Shown piece after piece: positions 7,294 through 13,844 of a stretch of DNA of 16,700 nt. How positions within the stretch are numbered: the first letter of the stretch is position 1; the number at the start of each line of letters is the position of its first letter. A program made the translations under genes and the position numbers. Source of the DNA: Opitutia bacterium (GTDB taxonomy: Bacteria > Verrucomicrobiota > Verrucomicrobiia > Opitutales > Opitutaceae); NCBI GenBank assembly GCA_003157575.1, contig PMKA01000082.1:7827-24526 (forward strand). The letters run 5' to 3'. The notes beneath the pieces were generated by a model that saw only the letters and a list, made by a program, of their open reading frames with translations, had not been told where the DNA came from and did not search any database.

Positions 7294-8199
7294 ATGCCCC
7301 GTGAGTATCAATTTGGATTCGAACTGCGCCACCTTGTCTATTTTCGCGAGGTTGCGCGTCTGCTCCATTTCCGCAGGGCCGCGGAGGCGCTTGCGGTCGC
7401 CCAGCCCGCGCTCAGCCGCCAGATCGCCCAGCTCGAGGCAGCGCTTGGCGCGCCCCTGTTCGTGCGGTCCCGCCGGAAGGTCGAGCTGACGGAGGCCGGC
7501 CGCATGCTGGCCGAGCGGGTGGAGCCCCTGCTCCGCGCCCTTGCCGGCGTCCCGGCGGAGCTGAGCGCGCTGGCGCAGGGCCGCGTCGGCCGCGTCCGCG
7601 TCGCGTTCACCGGTCTGGCCATGGCCACGGTGCTTCCCGGAATCGTGCGCGAGTTTCACCGGCGCTTTCCCGGAATCCGCGTTGAGCTGAACGAGTCTCC
7701 GACCTCGGCGCAGGCGGCTGCTCTTCTCTCCGGCGACCTGGACTGCGGCTTTTTCCATCCCGATGCCCCGACGCCGGGCATTCGCACACGGATTCTGCTC
7801 CGCGAGAAGAACGGCGTGCTGCTTCCCGCCGGCCATCCCCTCGCCGCCCGCCCCTCCCTCCGCCTGCGCGATCTCGCGGCAACACCGTTCGTTCTCTTTC
7901 CGCGCACGCACAATCCCGGGTTCTACGACCGGATGCTGGCCGCCTTCGCCCGCGCCGGAATAGCGCCGCACATCGCCGAGGAGGTCTGGCCGCGGGCCAA
8001 CGGGACGGGGCTCGTGCGCTCGGGCCTCGGCGCCACCTTCATGTGCCCCTCCGAGGCGCAGTCCCTTCCGCCGGAAGTCGTCTTCCGCCCGCTCGCCGGC
8101 CCCGCGCCCGAGAGCCGGCTCGTCGTGGGCTGGAAGCAGACGCCGGCCGTTCCTCCGGTCCTCGCCGCGTTCCTGTCCGTCGCGGCCCCGCGGGGGTGA
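7294..8199 (+). CDS. LysR-family transcriptional regulator
   Basis: A DNA-binding regulator of 301 residues, normal for the family. The winged helix-turn-helix covers about 10-69 (ELRHLVYFREVARLLHFRRA, then QPALSRQIAQLE and the wing FVRSRRKVELTEAG). A linker helix follows, and a substrate-binding domain from about 78 (GRVGRVRVAF) to the end. ATG 7294-7296 is used; GTG at 7291 and TTG at 7258 are in-frame alternatives. It is the only plus-strand gene and diverges from leuC, so leuCD is the likeliest target, with an isopropylmalate-like inducer as in known LeuO/LTTR cases. The effector is inference. Confidence 0.93.
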   Translation: MPREYQFGFELRHLVYFREVARLLHFRRAAEALAVAQPALSRQIAQLEAALGAPLFVRSRRKVELTEAGRMLAERVEPLLRALAGVPAELSALAQGRVGRVRVAFTGLAMATVLPGIVREFHRRFPGIRVELNESPTSAQAAALLSGDLDCGFFHPDAPTPGIRTRILLREKNGVLLPAGHPLAARPSLRLRDLAATPFVLFPRTHNPGFYDRMLAAFARAGIAPHIAEEVWPRANGTGLVRSGLGATFMCPSEAQSLPPEVVFRPLAGPAPESRLVVGWKQTPAVPPVLAAFLSVAAPRG

Positions 8200-8217
8200 G
8201 GCAGTTTCATCAAAAAT

Positions 8218-8333
8218 GTGGCTGCAAGCGTGAGCGAGTGGCCCTCTCCGCTCGCCGTTTCGACGGGTTCGACAAGCTCCCGCAGGCAGGCTCAAGGCTC
8301 CGAGACAGTCGAGGGGCTCACGCTCGCAGCTAC
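8218..8333. repeat. Inverted-repeat pair, GTRGCTGC type
   Basis: The left arm (8218-8235, GTGGCTGCAAGCGTGAGC) and the complement of the right arm (8316-8333, GTAGCTGCGAGCGTGAGC) match at 16 of 18 positions across an 80-nt spacer. The spacer contains GTTCGACAAGCTC (8267-8279), which resembles the sequence at the right end of the window. The pair could fold into a long stem in transcripts from either side. Confidence 0.65.
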
Positions 8334-8375
8334 GCCTGCGTTTCCAGCCACAGCTCAAAGAAGACCGCCCAAACC

Positions 8376-8407
8376 GGTCCGGAGCGGCCGACAAGCGGCG
8401 ACCCTAC
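8376..8407 (-). repeat. GTAG-headed palindromic repeat, variant with 6-nt insert
   Basis: Read on the minus strand, together with 8408-8410, it matches 2051-2074 at 23 of 24 positions. It then carries six extra bases (CGCTCC) before the shared ending GGACC. This shows that the repeats in the two gaps belong to one dispersed family. Confidence 0.6.
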
Positions 8408-8467
8408 GGCTATGAGCAAGTCCGGTTTATTCTAATGTGCGTTCATGATGAGACCAATTGGCAGGAT

Positions 8468-8544
8468 GTAGGAGCCTGCTCGCAGGCGATTAAGTGTGTT
8501 GTCACTATTCGAACGATCCTGATCGCCTGCAAGCAGGCTCCGAC
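8468..8544. repeat. BIME-like pair of inverted REP palindromes
   Basis: The unit at 8468-8490 begins GTAGGAGCCTGCTCGCAGGC and contains the perfect stem GCCTGC / GCAGGC around two bases. The unit at 8522-8544 is the same sequence inverted, matching at 21 of 23 positions, with head GTCG instead of GTAG. They are separated by 31 nt. Two REP units facing each other are what BIMEs look like. The unit resembles the GTAGGAGC-type REPs known from pseudomonads. Confidence 0.7.
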
Positions 8545-8592
8545 AAGGAACGTTGGTTCGTCTCATCTTGAACGCGAATTAGAATTAGGTCG

Positions 8593-8617
8593 CGGCGCTG
8601 TCTCCCACGGGACGCCG
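8593..8617 (-). terminator. Compound hairpin just after the epimerase stop codon
   Basis: CGGCG / CGCCG (8593-8597 with 8613-8617) stacks on TCCC / GGGA with a two-base loop and a 5-nt bulge on one side. It starts 3 nt after the minus-strand stop. The minus-strand continuation is CGACCTAATTCTAATT, AT-rich but without a T-run, so intrinsic termination is only possible, not shown. Confidence 0.3.
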
Positions 8618-8620
8618 CCG

Positions 8621-9853
8621 TCAGCCCTGCGCGGGCACGCGGCGCAGCACTTCGAGGCAGGCCCGGGCGTTGTGATACGGGCATTTCCACGGGCCGATCT
8701 TGCAGCTGCCACCGTGCTTCGGGTAGTCGGGCAGCGGCCGCCCCGAACGGTCCATCTCCGCGAACCATTCCCCATGCTCCCGATCGATCACGTGGTTGTC
8801 GATGAACTGCCAGGCTCGCTCCGCCGCGGTTGCAAAGATCTCTCCACCGCCGAGGGCGCGGGCGTTGAGGAAACCGATCACCGCCTCCGCCTGCGGCCAC
8901 CAATGCTTGTCCGCCGAGACCACCTCTCCGGACCTGCCCTCGTAGAAGACCGACCCGTCGGAATCGCAGCCGTGCTCAAGAACCCCGGCCGCCATTGCGA
9001 GCGCGACGCTCCGGGTGCGGTCCTTCAAGGCGGCGTCGCCAAGCGCCTCGGCGGCATCCCACAGGAGCCAGCTTGCCTCGATGTCGTGCCCGTATGAGAT
9101 CGTCGGGACCAGCGATCTCCACTCCATGTCAAAGAAGAGCCCGCAATGGGTGTAGGGTGTGTCGGTCACCACGTGATCGAGCATCGCAACAAGCAACGCA
9201 TGGAGCCGCGAACGCACGACGGCGTCGGGCCAGACGCGCAGAAGCGTCGTATAGGCCTCCAGCACGTGCAGCAGCGTGTTCATCGACTTGGGCGCGTTGA
9301 GGTCCTTTTCGCTCAGCCGCAGATCGGCGAGCTCCCCCCACCCGGCGCTGCGCGCCTCCAGGTAACCGCCAAACACCGGCTCCGACGCGTGCCGCTCGAC
9401 GAGCGCAAACAATTCCCTCGCCCGTTCAAGGGCCGCGGTCTCGCCCGTTGCGGCGTGCCATTCCGCCAGGCCGTAGATCGAAAATGCCTGCGCATAGATT
9501 TGCTTCCGGTCCGAATGGACACGGCCGTCCGGCTCGATGCTCCAGTAGACTCCGCCGTGCTGCGCGTCCCAGAACGGTCCTTCAAGCAACGCCAGGGCGC
9601 GCCGTCCCGTTTCAATCCACTCGGGCCGCGGCTCCCGGCGAACGGCCGCAGCAAAGGTCCAGAGGATGCGGGCGCACAGCACGGCGTGCCGCGGCACGTC
9701 ATCGAAGCGGCGAAGGTCGTTCGCGACGACGCCCGCCAGCCTGCCCGAGACCGGATCAAATGCGTTGCGCGCCCAGAAAGGCAGAATGTCCTCCGTCAGC
9801 TCGGCTTCCGCGCGGCGGCGAAGTTCCTGTAATCCATGCAAAGGTCGCACCAT
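8621..9853 (-). CDS. Cellobiose 2-epimerase-like enzyme (AGE family)
   Basis: The fold is the (alpha/alpha)6 barrel of N-acylglucosamine 2-epimerases. The 410 residues carry the cellobiose-epimerase hallmarks: THCGLFFDMEWRSL (235-248), SYGHDIEASWLL (253-264), DKHWWPQAEAVIGFLNA (315-331) and GPWKCPYHNAR (387-397). H196, H256 and H394 line up with the catalytic histidines known in characterised cellobiose epimerases. Such enzymes convert cellobiose to glucosyl-mannose, or mannobiose to mannosyl-glucose. There is no signal peptide, so it should be cytoplasmic. ATG 9851-9853 gives the usual start; an upstream extension is not family-like. It lies 129 nt after the transglutaminase-fold gene. Exact substrate is uncertain. 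Confidence 0.87.
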   Translation of the reverse strand: MVRPLHGLQELRRRAEAELTEDILPFWARNAFDPVSGRLAGVVANDLRRFDDVPRHAVLCARILWTFAAAVRREPRPEWIETGRRALALLEGPFWDAQHGGVYWSIEPDGRVHSDRKQIYAQAFSIYGLAEWHAATGETAALERARELFALVERHASEPVFGGYLEARSAGWGELADLRLSEKDLNAPKSMNTLLHVLEAYTTLLRVWPDAVVRSRLHALLVAMLDHVVTDTPYTHCGLFFDMEWRSLVPTISYGHDIEASWLLWDAAEALGDAALKDRTRSVALAMAAGVLEHGCDSDGSVFYEGRSGEVVSADKHWWPQAEAVIGFLNARALGGGEIFATAAERAWQFIDNHVIDREHGEWFAEMDRSGRPLPDYPKHGGSCKIGPWKCPYHNARACLEVLRRVPAQG

Positions 9854-9982
9854 AAAACCCGAGGTTAGCGATGATCGTGCCGTTGACGAGTCTTGTGATC
9901 GCAACTTTGCGCGCCATGGAATCCGCCAAAACGAATCTCCGGACCGCGGAGGGAGGGGGCGCAGAATCACTACGCAGGGCAC

Positions 9983-11779
9983 TCACCGCCGCGCCGCCTG
10001 CCGGGCCTTTTCCGCCAATGCGTTCAGCTCCAGGTCAAGCTGGCCGTCCGGCTCCACCTTCAGCGCCCTCCGGGCCTGCAGAACCGCCTGCATGGCCTCG
10101 TCGGGCCGTTCGTTTTTCATCACATACTCGACGAACGGCCTCACGACCTGGATGAAAAAATCGATATCTGCGCCCTGCCCGGGTTTCTTGAGCAACGAAT
10201 AGTAGAGGCGGACGGTGTTGTCGACGCTGTCCTCCTCCATGCTCCGCTGCAGGACCTGGGCCGCCTGTTGCACTTCGGAATTGTCCCGGTCGGGCTCGTC
10301 AATCCGGCCGATGCTGTGCTCCAGCAGGTCGGCGGCGCTCGTCTGCCCCCGGCTGCGCAGGCTGCGGACAATCTGCCTTTTGAAGTCATCCCCCAGGCCG
10401 GCATAACGTTCAAACGCCGACGAGGCCTCCTGCAAGGTCGCCTCCACCTGCCGCGGCTGCATACCCATGCGCTGCTGCGCGGCAAGCAGGAGATACCATG
10501 AATCGAGGTTGCGTCTCTCGACCGTCACGGATGCGCGGGCGGCCTTTGCCGCCGCCGGGAGGTTCCCTCCGTAATAGTAGATTTCGGCGAACTGGCGGTG
10601 CATCAACGAGGTTTTGAATAGCGGCTGCCTGCGAAATCCCTCGTGAAGAAACATTAGCTCGTGATCGGAGATGTTGGTCCATGTCTGCGGATCGAACGCG
10701 TAGCCCGTCACAAGCTTCTGGTCCGGATAGCGTCCGCAATCGAGCTGCCACTGCCCGCCGCCGTCAAGGAAGCCGAACCACGCGTGACCGCCATCCTTCC
10801 CCATGCCCCGGAAAAGCAGGGTCGGCACCCCCTTCGCCTTCCCAACCGTCGCGGCGAAATACGCCTGATCCACACAAATGCCGCCCTCCTGCACTATCTC
10901 GGGAAGTTTGTAGGATGCCAGCGGCCACACCAACGTCCCCGCCTCCGCACGGTCGCTCCGGTACCGGACCACATAATACATCCTGCCGAAAGCATCGAGC
11001 GGCACCGCGACGTTCTGCTGCGCCCATGCCATCTCGTCGAAACCAGCGCTTGTATCGACGACAAATTTCAAGTCCTCCGCAGACAGTTTTCGCACCGGCT
11101 GGAGCAACGCGCCCGCCTTGTCCGCCTGGACGAAAAAGCTGAACACCCCGGTCGGCTGGAAAAGCTGTCGATGCAGCGCCTGCTCGGACACCTGCCCGTG
11201 CGGCCATCCGGAAGGCGGGGGCACGTCGTAGACAACGGCGATCGCGATCGCGAGATTCGAATAATCCTTGAACTGCGCCGGGCCCTCGCTCCAGAGCGCT
11301 GCAAGGATCCTCAACACCATCGACGGGTGATCGAGCGACGACAAGAGGGAGAAAAACTGTGCCGAGAACTCCTGCGAACCCATCGCATACGCCTGAAATT
11401 CCAGCGGCAAGAAGGTGCCGAGCTGCCGGTCCGGCGCCTTCGTCTCACCGTACGCGCTCTCGTATCCCACGTTCGCCCGGCGAACGTCATCCCGCCACCG
11501 GCTGACGGCCTGCCCCTGCGTCTGCCCGAACAAGTCGGCCCACCGGTAAAGATAATACCAGGACTGCGCCTGCACGCCGCGGCGCTCGTAGAGGCCGGTC
11601 GCGGCCTCGCGCAGCGGCGCTGCCACCGCAGCCCATCCCTTCTGTGCCGCCTCAGCCTGCAAAGCCGCCACCCGCGCAGCAGTCGGCGCATAGGCCAGCT
11701 CGCCGACAGGGATGTCCCCCGCCATCAGGCCGACCGAGGAGAACAGAACAGCAACGCATAAAATGACGCCGCGCACCAT
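9983..11779 (-). CDS. Secreted protein with transglutaminase-like core and helical C-terminal part
   Basis: Function unknown. The 598 residues begin with a signal peptide (MVRGVILCVAVLFSSVGLMAG, likely cut near 21). About 22-280 shows no family I recognise. Residues 295-350 show a transglutaminase/cysteine-protease core: GGICVDQA with C302, GGHAWFGF with H332, and WQLDCG with D347, the expected Cys-His-Asp order. From about 389 to the end it is helical with TPR-like spacing (AEIYYYGGNLPAAAKAARASV). It may process or crosslink peptides or cell-envelope polymers outside the cytoplasm, which is inference. ATG 11777-11779 is chosen over a TTG 18 nt upstream because it puts the hydrophobic core close to the start. 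It lies between esterase and epimerase genes without an obvious role. Confidence 0.72.
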   Translation of the reverse strand: MVRGVILCVAVLFSSVGLMAGDIPVGELAYAPTAARVAALQAEAAQKGWAAVAAPLREAATGLYERRGVQAQSWYYLYRWADLFGQTQGQAVSRWRDDVRRANVGYESAYGETKAPDRQLGTFLPLEFQAYAMGSQEFSAQFFSLLSSLDHPSMVLRILAALWSEGPAQFKDYSNLAIAIAVVYDVPPPSGWPHGQVSEQALHRQLFQPTGVFSFFVQADKAGALLQPVRKLSAEDLKFVVDTSAGFDEMAWAQQNVAVPLDAFGRMYYVVRYRSDRAEAGTLVWPLASYKLPEIVQEGGICVDQAYFAATVGKAKGVPTLLFRGMGKDGGHAWFGFLDGGGQWQLDCGRYPDQKLVTGYAFDPQTWTNISDHELMFLHEGFRRQPLFKTSLMHRQFAEIYYYGGNLPAAAKAARASVTVERRNLDSWYLLLAAQQRMGMQPRQVEATLQEASSAFERYAGLGDDFKRQIVRSLRSRGQTSAADLLEHSIGRIDEPDRDNSEVQQAAQVLQRSMEEDSVDNTVRLYYSLLKKPGQGADIDFFIQVVRPFVEYVMKNERPDEAMQAVLQARRALKVEPDGQLDLELNALAEKARQAARR

Positions 11780-11909
11780 CCCGTCAGAAAAGGGCAAAAA
11801 GCCCGGGAAAGCAATGCCGCCACGAACCGCCCTCGGCTGCGCGTCCGCGCAAGCTGGTGGTGTCTATTGGACAAAGCTCGGACCTTTTTTGACGAAGACC
11901 CGGCGATTT

Positions 11910-11924
11910 AGGGCATTCTGCCCT
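11910..11924. terminator. Short perfect palindrome, possible terminator or operator
   Basis: AGGGCATTCTGCCCT has a 6-bp stem and 3-nt loop. Neither side is followed directly by a clear T-run. It sits between the esterase region and the next gene, about 130 nt upstream of that gene's start, so it could equally be an operator. Confidence 0.25.
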
Positions 11925-11946
11925 TATCCCCGCATGCGAAATAGGC

Positions 11947-12096
11947 TCAGGTTCTGAAACGGCCGTTGCCCTCCTTGAATTCCCGTTCGATGCGGACGGA
12001 CGAGGCTGGCGCGACCGCGTCGCCGAAGGTCCGGCGAAATTGTGTCAGCTCACAGGAAGAATGCCGCGGCAGGATCGCGGCCGACCGCGCTATCAT
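11947..12096 (-). pseudogene. 49-codon ORF carrying a GH127 gene fragment
   Basis: The ORF runs from ATG 12094-12096 to TGA 11947-11949. Its residues 30-44, PASSVRIEREFKEGN, match PASFVRIEREFKDGD of the GH127 protein in this window at 12 of 15 positions. At DNA level 11969-12011 matches 14452-14494 at 39 of 43 bases, 27 of them in an unbroken run, same strand and same frame. The rest of the ORF shows no clear GH127 similarity. Best read as the remnant of a second, mostly deleted GH127 gene or a small recombinational copy. A functional small protein is possible but not supported. Confidence 0.5.
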
Positions 12097-12110
12097 GACG
12101 CGGACGCCGA

Positions 12111-13679
12111 TCAGGGGTCAATCGGGAGCTGGTCGAGGAACTCGTAGCGGGCGCGCTGTCTGTCCGGAACCACCCGCGGCGCGGCCTGCAGGTGCATCAC
12201 CGGATAGCCGCTCCGCGCCGAATAGGCCGGCCAGGGCGGCAGACCCGGGCCGTTCGGATTCCCCGTTTTTGCGAAGTTGGTCCAGTACGACGCCAGAAGT
12301 TCCGCGGTCGCACGATCCCCGGGCCGCCACGGCAGGCGCCTGGAATCCAGTGCCAGGAACACAAACTCGATGTCCGCCGCATGCGGCGCAGCCGCCTCGG
12401 CGCCCTGCGGCGCGTCGGGAGGAAGGGGAAGCGCCTGATCGAATTCGTAACGGTAGACCGGCTCCCCGGAGGTGCGGAGATGCCGCTCGATCCATGCCCA
12501 CGTGGAGTACGCGATGAACTTGTCCCCCTCCAGATCCCGCGCCGCGATCCGGGCTTCCGCATCGGAGGTCGCCGGGTAATGCTGCAGCCAGGCGTCCGCC
12601 GCCGCGCCAAACCGGGCCTTCATCTGCGCGCGGTAATTTGCCAGCGTAGGCGGATCGTCGCCGAAGAACCCGTGGTAACTGCCTTCGTCCTGATTCCAGC
12701 CCGCCAGAAGCGGCACGTGGCTTTGCCGGCCCGCCCCATAGATCTCCCGGCCATCGGCTGGCAGGAAATCCCCATCGACGTCGGGAGCGAAATGCCACCA
12801 CGGCAGCTTCGCCGCCGCCTCCAGAATATCCCGCGCCGGCCTGGCACGCAGCACGTCGGGCTCCACCGTCCCGAACGCCTCCTGAACGAACTTGAGGTCC
12901 TTCGCCTCCGCCTGCGCGCGCGTCGGCAGCGACTCGCCGAGGTCAATCAGCGATCCGCTCTCGCCGATCGCACGCTGGAAAAGCCCCCTGGCCCGGGGCG
13001 ACGCCATGAGGGCGCTGACGGACATGGATCCGGCCGACTCGCCGAAGATCGTGACGTTGTCCGGGTCGCCGCCAAACGCGGCGATGTTCGCCCGGACCCA
13101 ACGCAGGGCGGCCACCTGATCCAGCAGCCCGTAGTTTCCCGAGGCCCGGTGTTCCGACTCGCGGGCCAGCCCGGGGAGCGCGAGGAATCCGAATACGCCC
13201 AGCCTGTAATTGACGCTGACCACGATAATGCCCTTCATCGCCAGCCGCCCGCCATCCTGGCGCGGTTCGGAAGCCGCCCCGGCGGCGAAACCTCCACCGT
13301 GAATCCAGACCATCACCGGCAGCTTCGGCGGCCTCGGCGGAGCTGGCGCCCAGACGTTGAGGTACAGACAGTCTTCACTCGGACCGGCATCGCGGAAGAT
13401 CATGTCGTCGAACACGCGGCCCTGCATCGCACGCGGGCCGAAGTCCACGGCGGGGCGCACGCCGGTCCAGGGCTGCACCGGCTGCGGCGGCTTCCAGCGC
13501 AACGGCCCCACGGGCGGCGCCGCGTAGGGAATGCCCTTGAATGCGCCGACCTTGCCGTCGGCGCTGAGGGCGCCCTCCACCACGCCCCCGGCAGTCCGCA
13601 CGGTCGGCGCCGCCTGCAGCGCGGCCGCTCCCAGCAGCGCCGCGACGAGCACCGAGCCGGTCAGTCGATTGAATGTCAT
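12111..13679 (-). CDS. Secreted type-B carboxylesterase
   Basis: An alpha/beta-hydrolase esterase of 522 residues, typical for the family, cutting carboxylic esters. A signal peptide covers about 1-24 (ending LQAAP). Next come FKGIPYAAPPVGPLRW (47-62), the disulfide-region motif SEDCLYLNVW (101-110) and the oxyanion loop HGGGF (127-131). The catalytic triad is S215 in GESAG, E332 in QDEGS and H433 in PHAADIEFVF. ATG 13677-13679 overlaps the stop of a short upstream frame as TGATG, and a GGAG lies about 11 nt before it, the only Shine-Dalgarno-like site before a gene here. Its place after GH3 and GH127 suggests removal of acetyl or feruloyl groups from plant polysaccharide. The actual ester is unknown. 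Confidence 0.93.
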   Translation of the reverse strand: MTFNRLTGSVLVAALLGAAALQAAPTVRTAGGVVEGALSADGKVGAFKGIPYAAPPVGPLRWKPPQPVQPWTGVRPAVDFGPRAMQGRVFDDMIFRDAGPSEDCLYLNVWAPAPPRPPKLPVMVWIHGGGFAAGAASEPRQDGGRLAMKGIIVVSVNYRLGVFGFLALPGLARESEHRASGNYGLLDQVAALRWVRANIAAFGGDPDNVTIFGESAGSMSVSALMASPRARGLFQRAIGESGSLIDLGESLPTRAQAEAKDLKFVQEAFGTVEPDVLRARPARDILEAAAKLPWWHFAPDVDGDFLPADGREIYGAGRQSHVPLLAGWNQDEGSYHGFFGDDPPTLANYRAQMKARFGAAADAWLQHYPATSDAEARIAARDLEGDKFIAYSTWAWIERHLRTSGEPVYRYEFDQALPLPPDAPQGAEAAAPHAADIEFVFLALDSRRLPWRPGDRATAELLASYWTNFAKTGNPNGPGLPPWPAYSARSGYPVMHLQAAPRVVPDRQRARYEFLDQLPIDP

Positions 13680-13822
13680 CAGGATCGTTGCTCCGGCTGA
13701 GGTTTTGCAGACTGCGGCGTGAAATGAACGTCGCGGATTTCGATCGTTCCGGAAATCACATCGAGGAATGGCTTGCCGTCCCGTACGCCGGCGAAGGTTC
13801 GTAAATTGCCGATGGTTTGGAA
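13679..13822 (-). pseudogene. Orphan 3' coding fragment coupled to the esterase start
   Basis: A 47-codon open frame follows an in-frame TAG (13823-13825) and ends in TGA at 13679-13681, overlapping the esterase ATG by one base. No ATG, and no GTG or TTG near its beginning, could start it; the only in-frame GTG is mid-frame. The translation has a credible protein look (LRTFAGVRDGKPFLDVISG, then TIEIRDVHFTPQ) but I do not recognise a family. It is in a different frame from the GH127 gene that ends just upstream. Likely the surviving 3' end of a deleted or frameshifted gene; a GH127 C-terminal extension split by frameshift is the alternative. Confidence 0.4.
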
Positions 13823-13844
13823 CTACGCCGAAATGAACCTCCCG

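Larger units (their letters stand above)
8200..8620. other. 421-nt gene-free gap between convergent genes, packed with inverted repeats
   Basis: The plus-strand lysR and the minus-strand epimerase gene converge on this gap. No credible ORF is present. It contains two spaced inverted-repeat pairs (8218-8333 and 8468-8544) and a single GTAG-headed palindrome (8376-8407), described separately. The repeat content and convergent position fit a shared transcription-termination and REP-insertion zone. Confidence 0.75.
11780..12110. other. 331-nt gap with a palindrome and GH127-like coding debris
   Basis: The right half contains a 49-codon minus-strand ORF with GH127-like sequence, described separately. 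The left half (11780-11946) has no gene. It carries a perfect 15-nt palindrome at 11910-11924 (AGGGCA / TGCCCT stem) and a T-run at 11885-11890. A promoter for the transglutaminase-fold gene should be here, but none is clear. Confidence 0.6.

Noticed and set aside
7285..8394. Long minus-strand open frame opposite lysR
   Set aside because: It is low-complexity Arg/Gly/Ala protein; the plus-strand LysR has complete, ordered domains.
9854..9982. Minus-strand short frame upstream of the epimerase (translation containing MARKVAITRLVNGTII)
   Set aside because: It runs into the epimerase gene in another frame, has no family pattern, and the upstream part is within a plausible leader region.
10661..11761. 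Plus-strand open frame opposite the transglutaminase-fold gene
   Set aside because: No signal peptide, motif or start context; the minus strand has a signal peptide and an ordered Cys-His-Asp triad.
12192..13700. 502-codon plus-strand open frame opposite the esterase
   Set aside because: Arg-rich shadow. The minus strand has every carboxylesterase motif.
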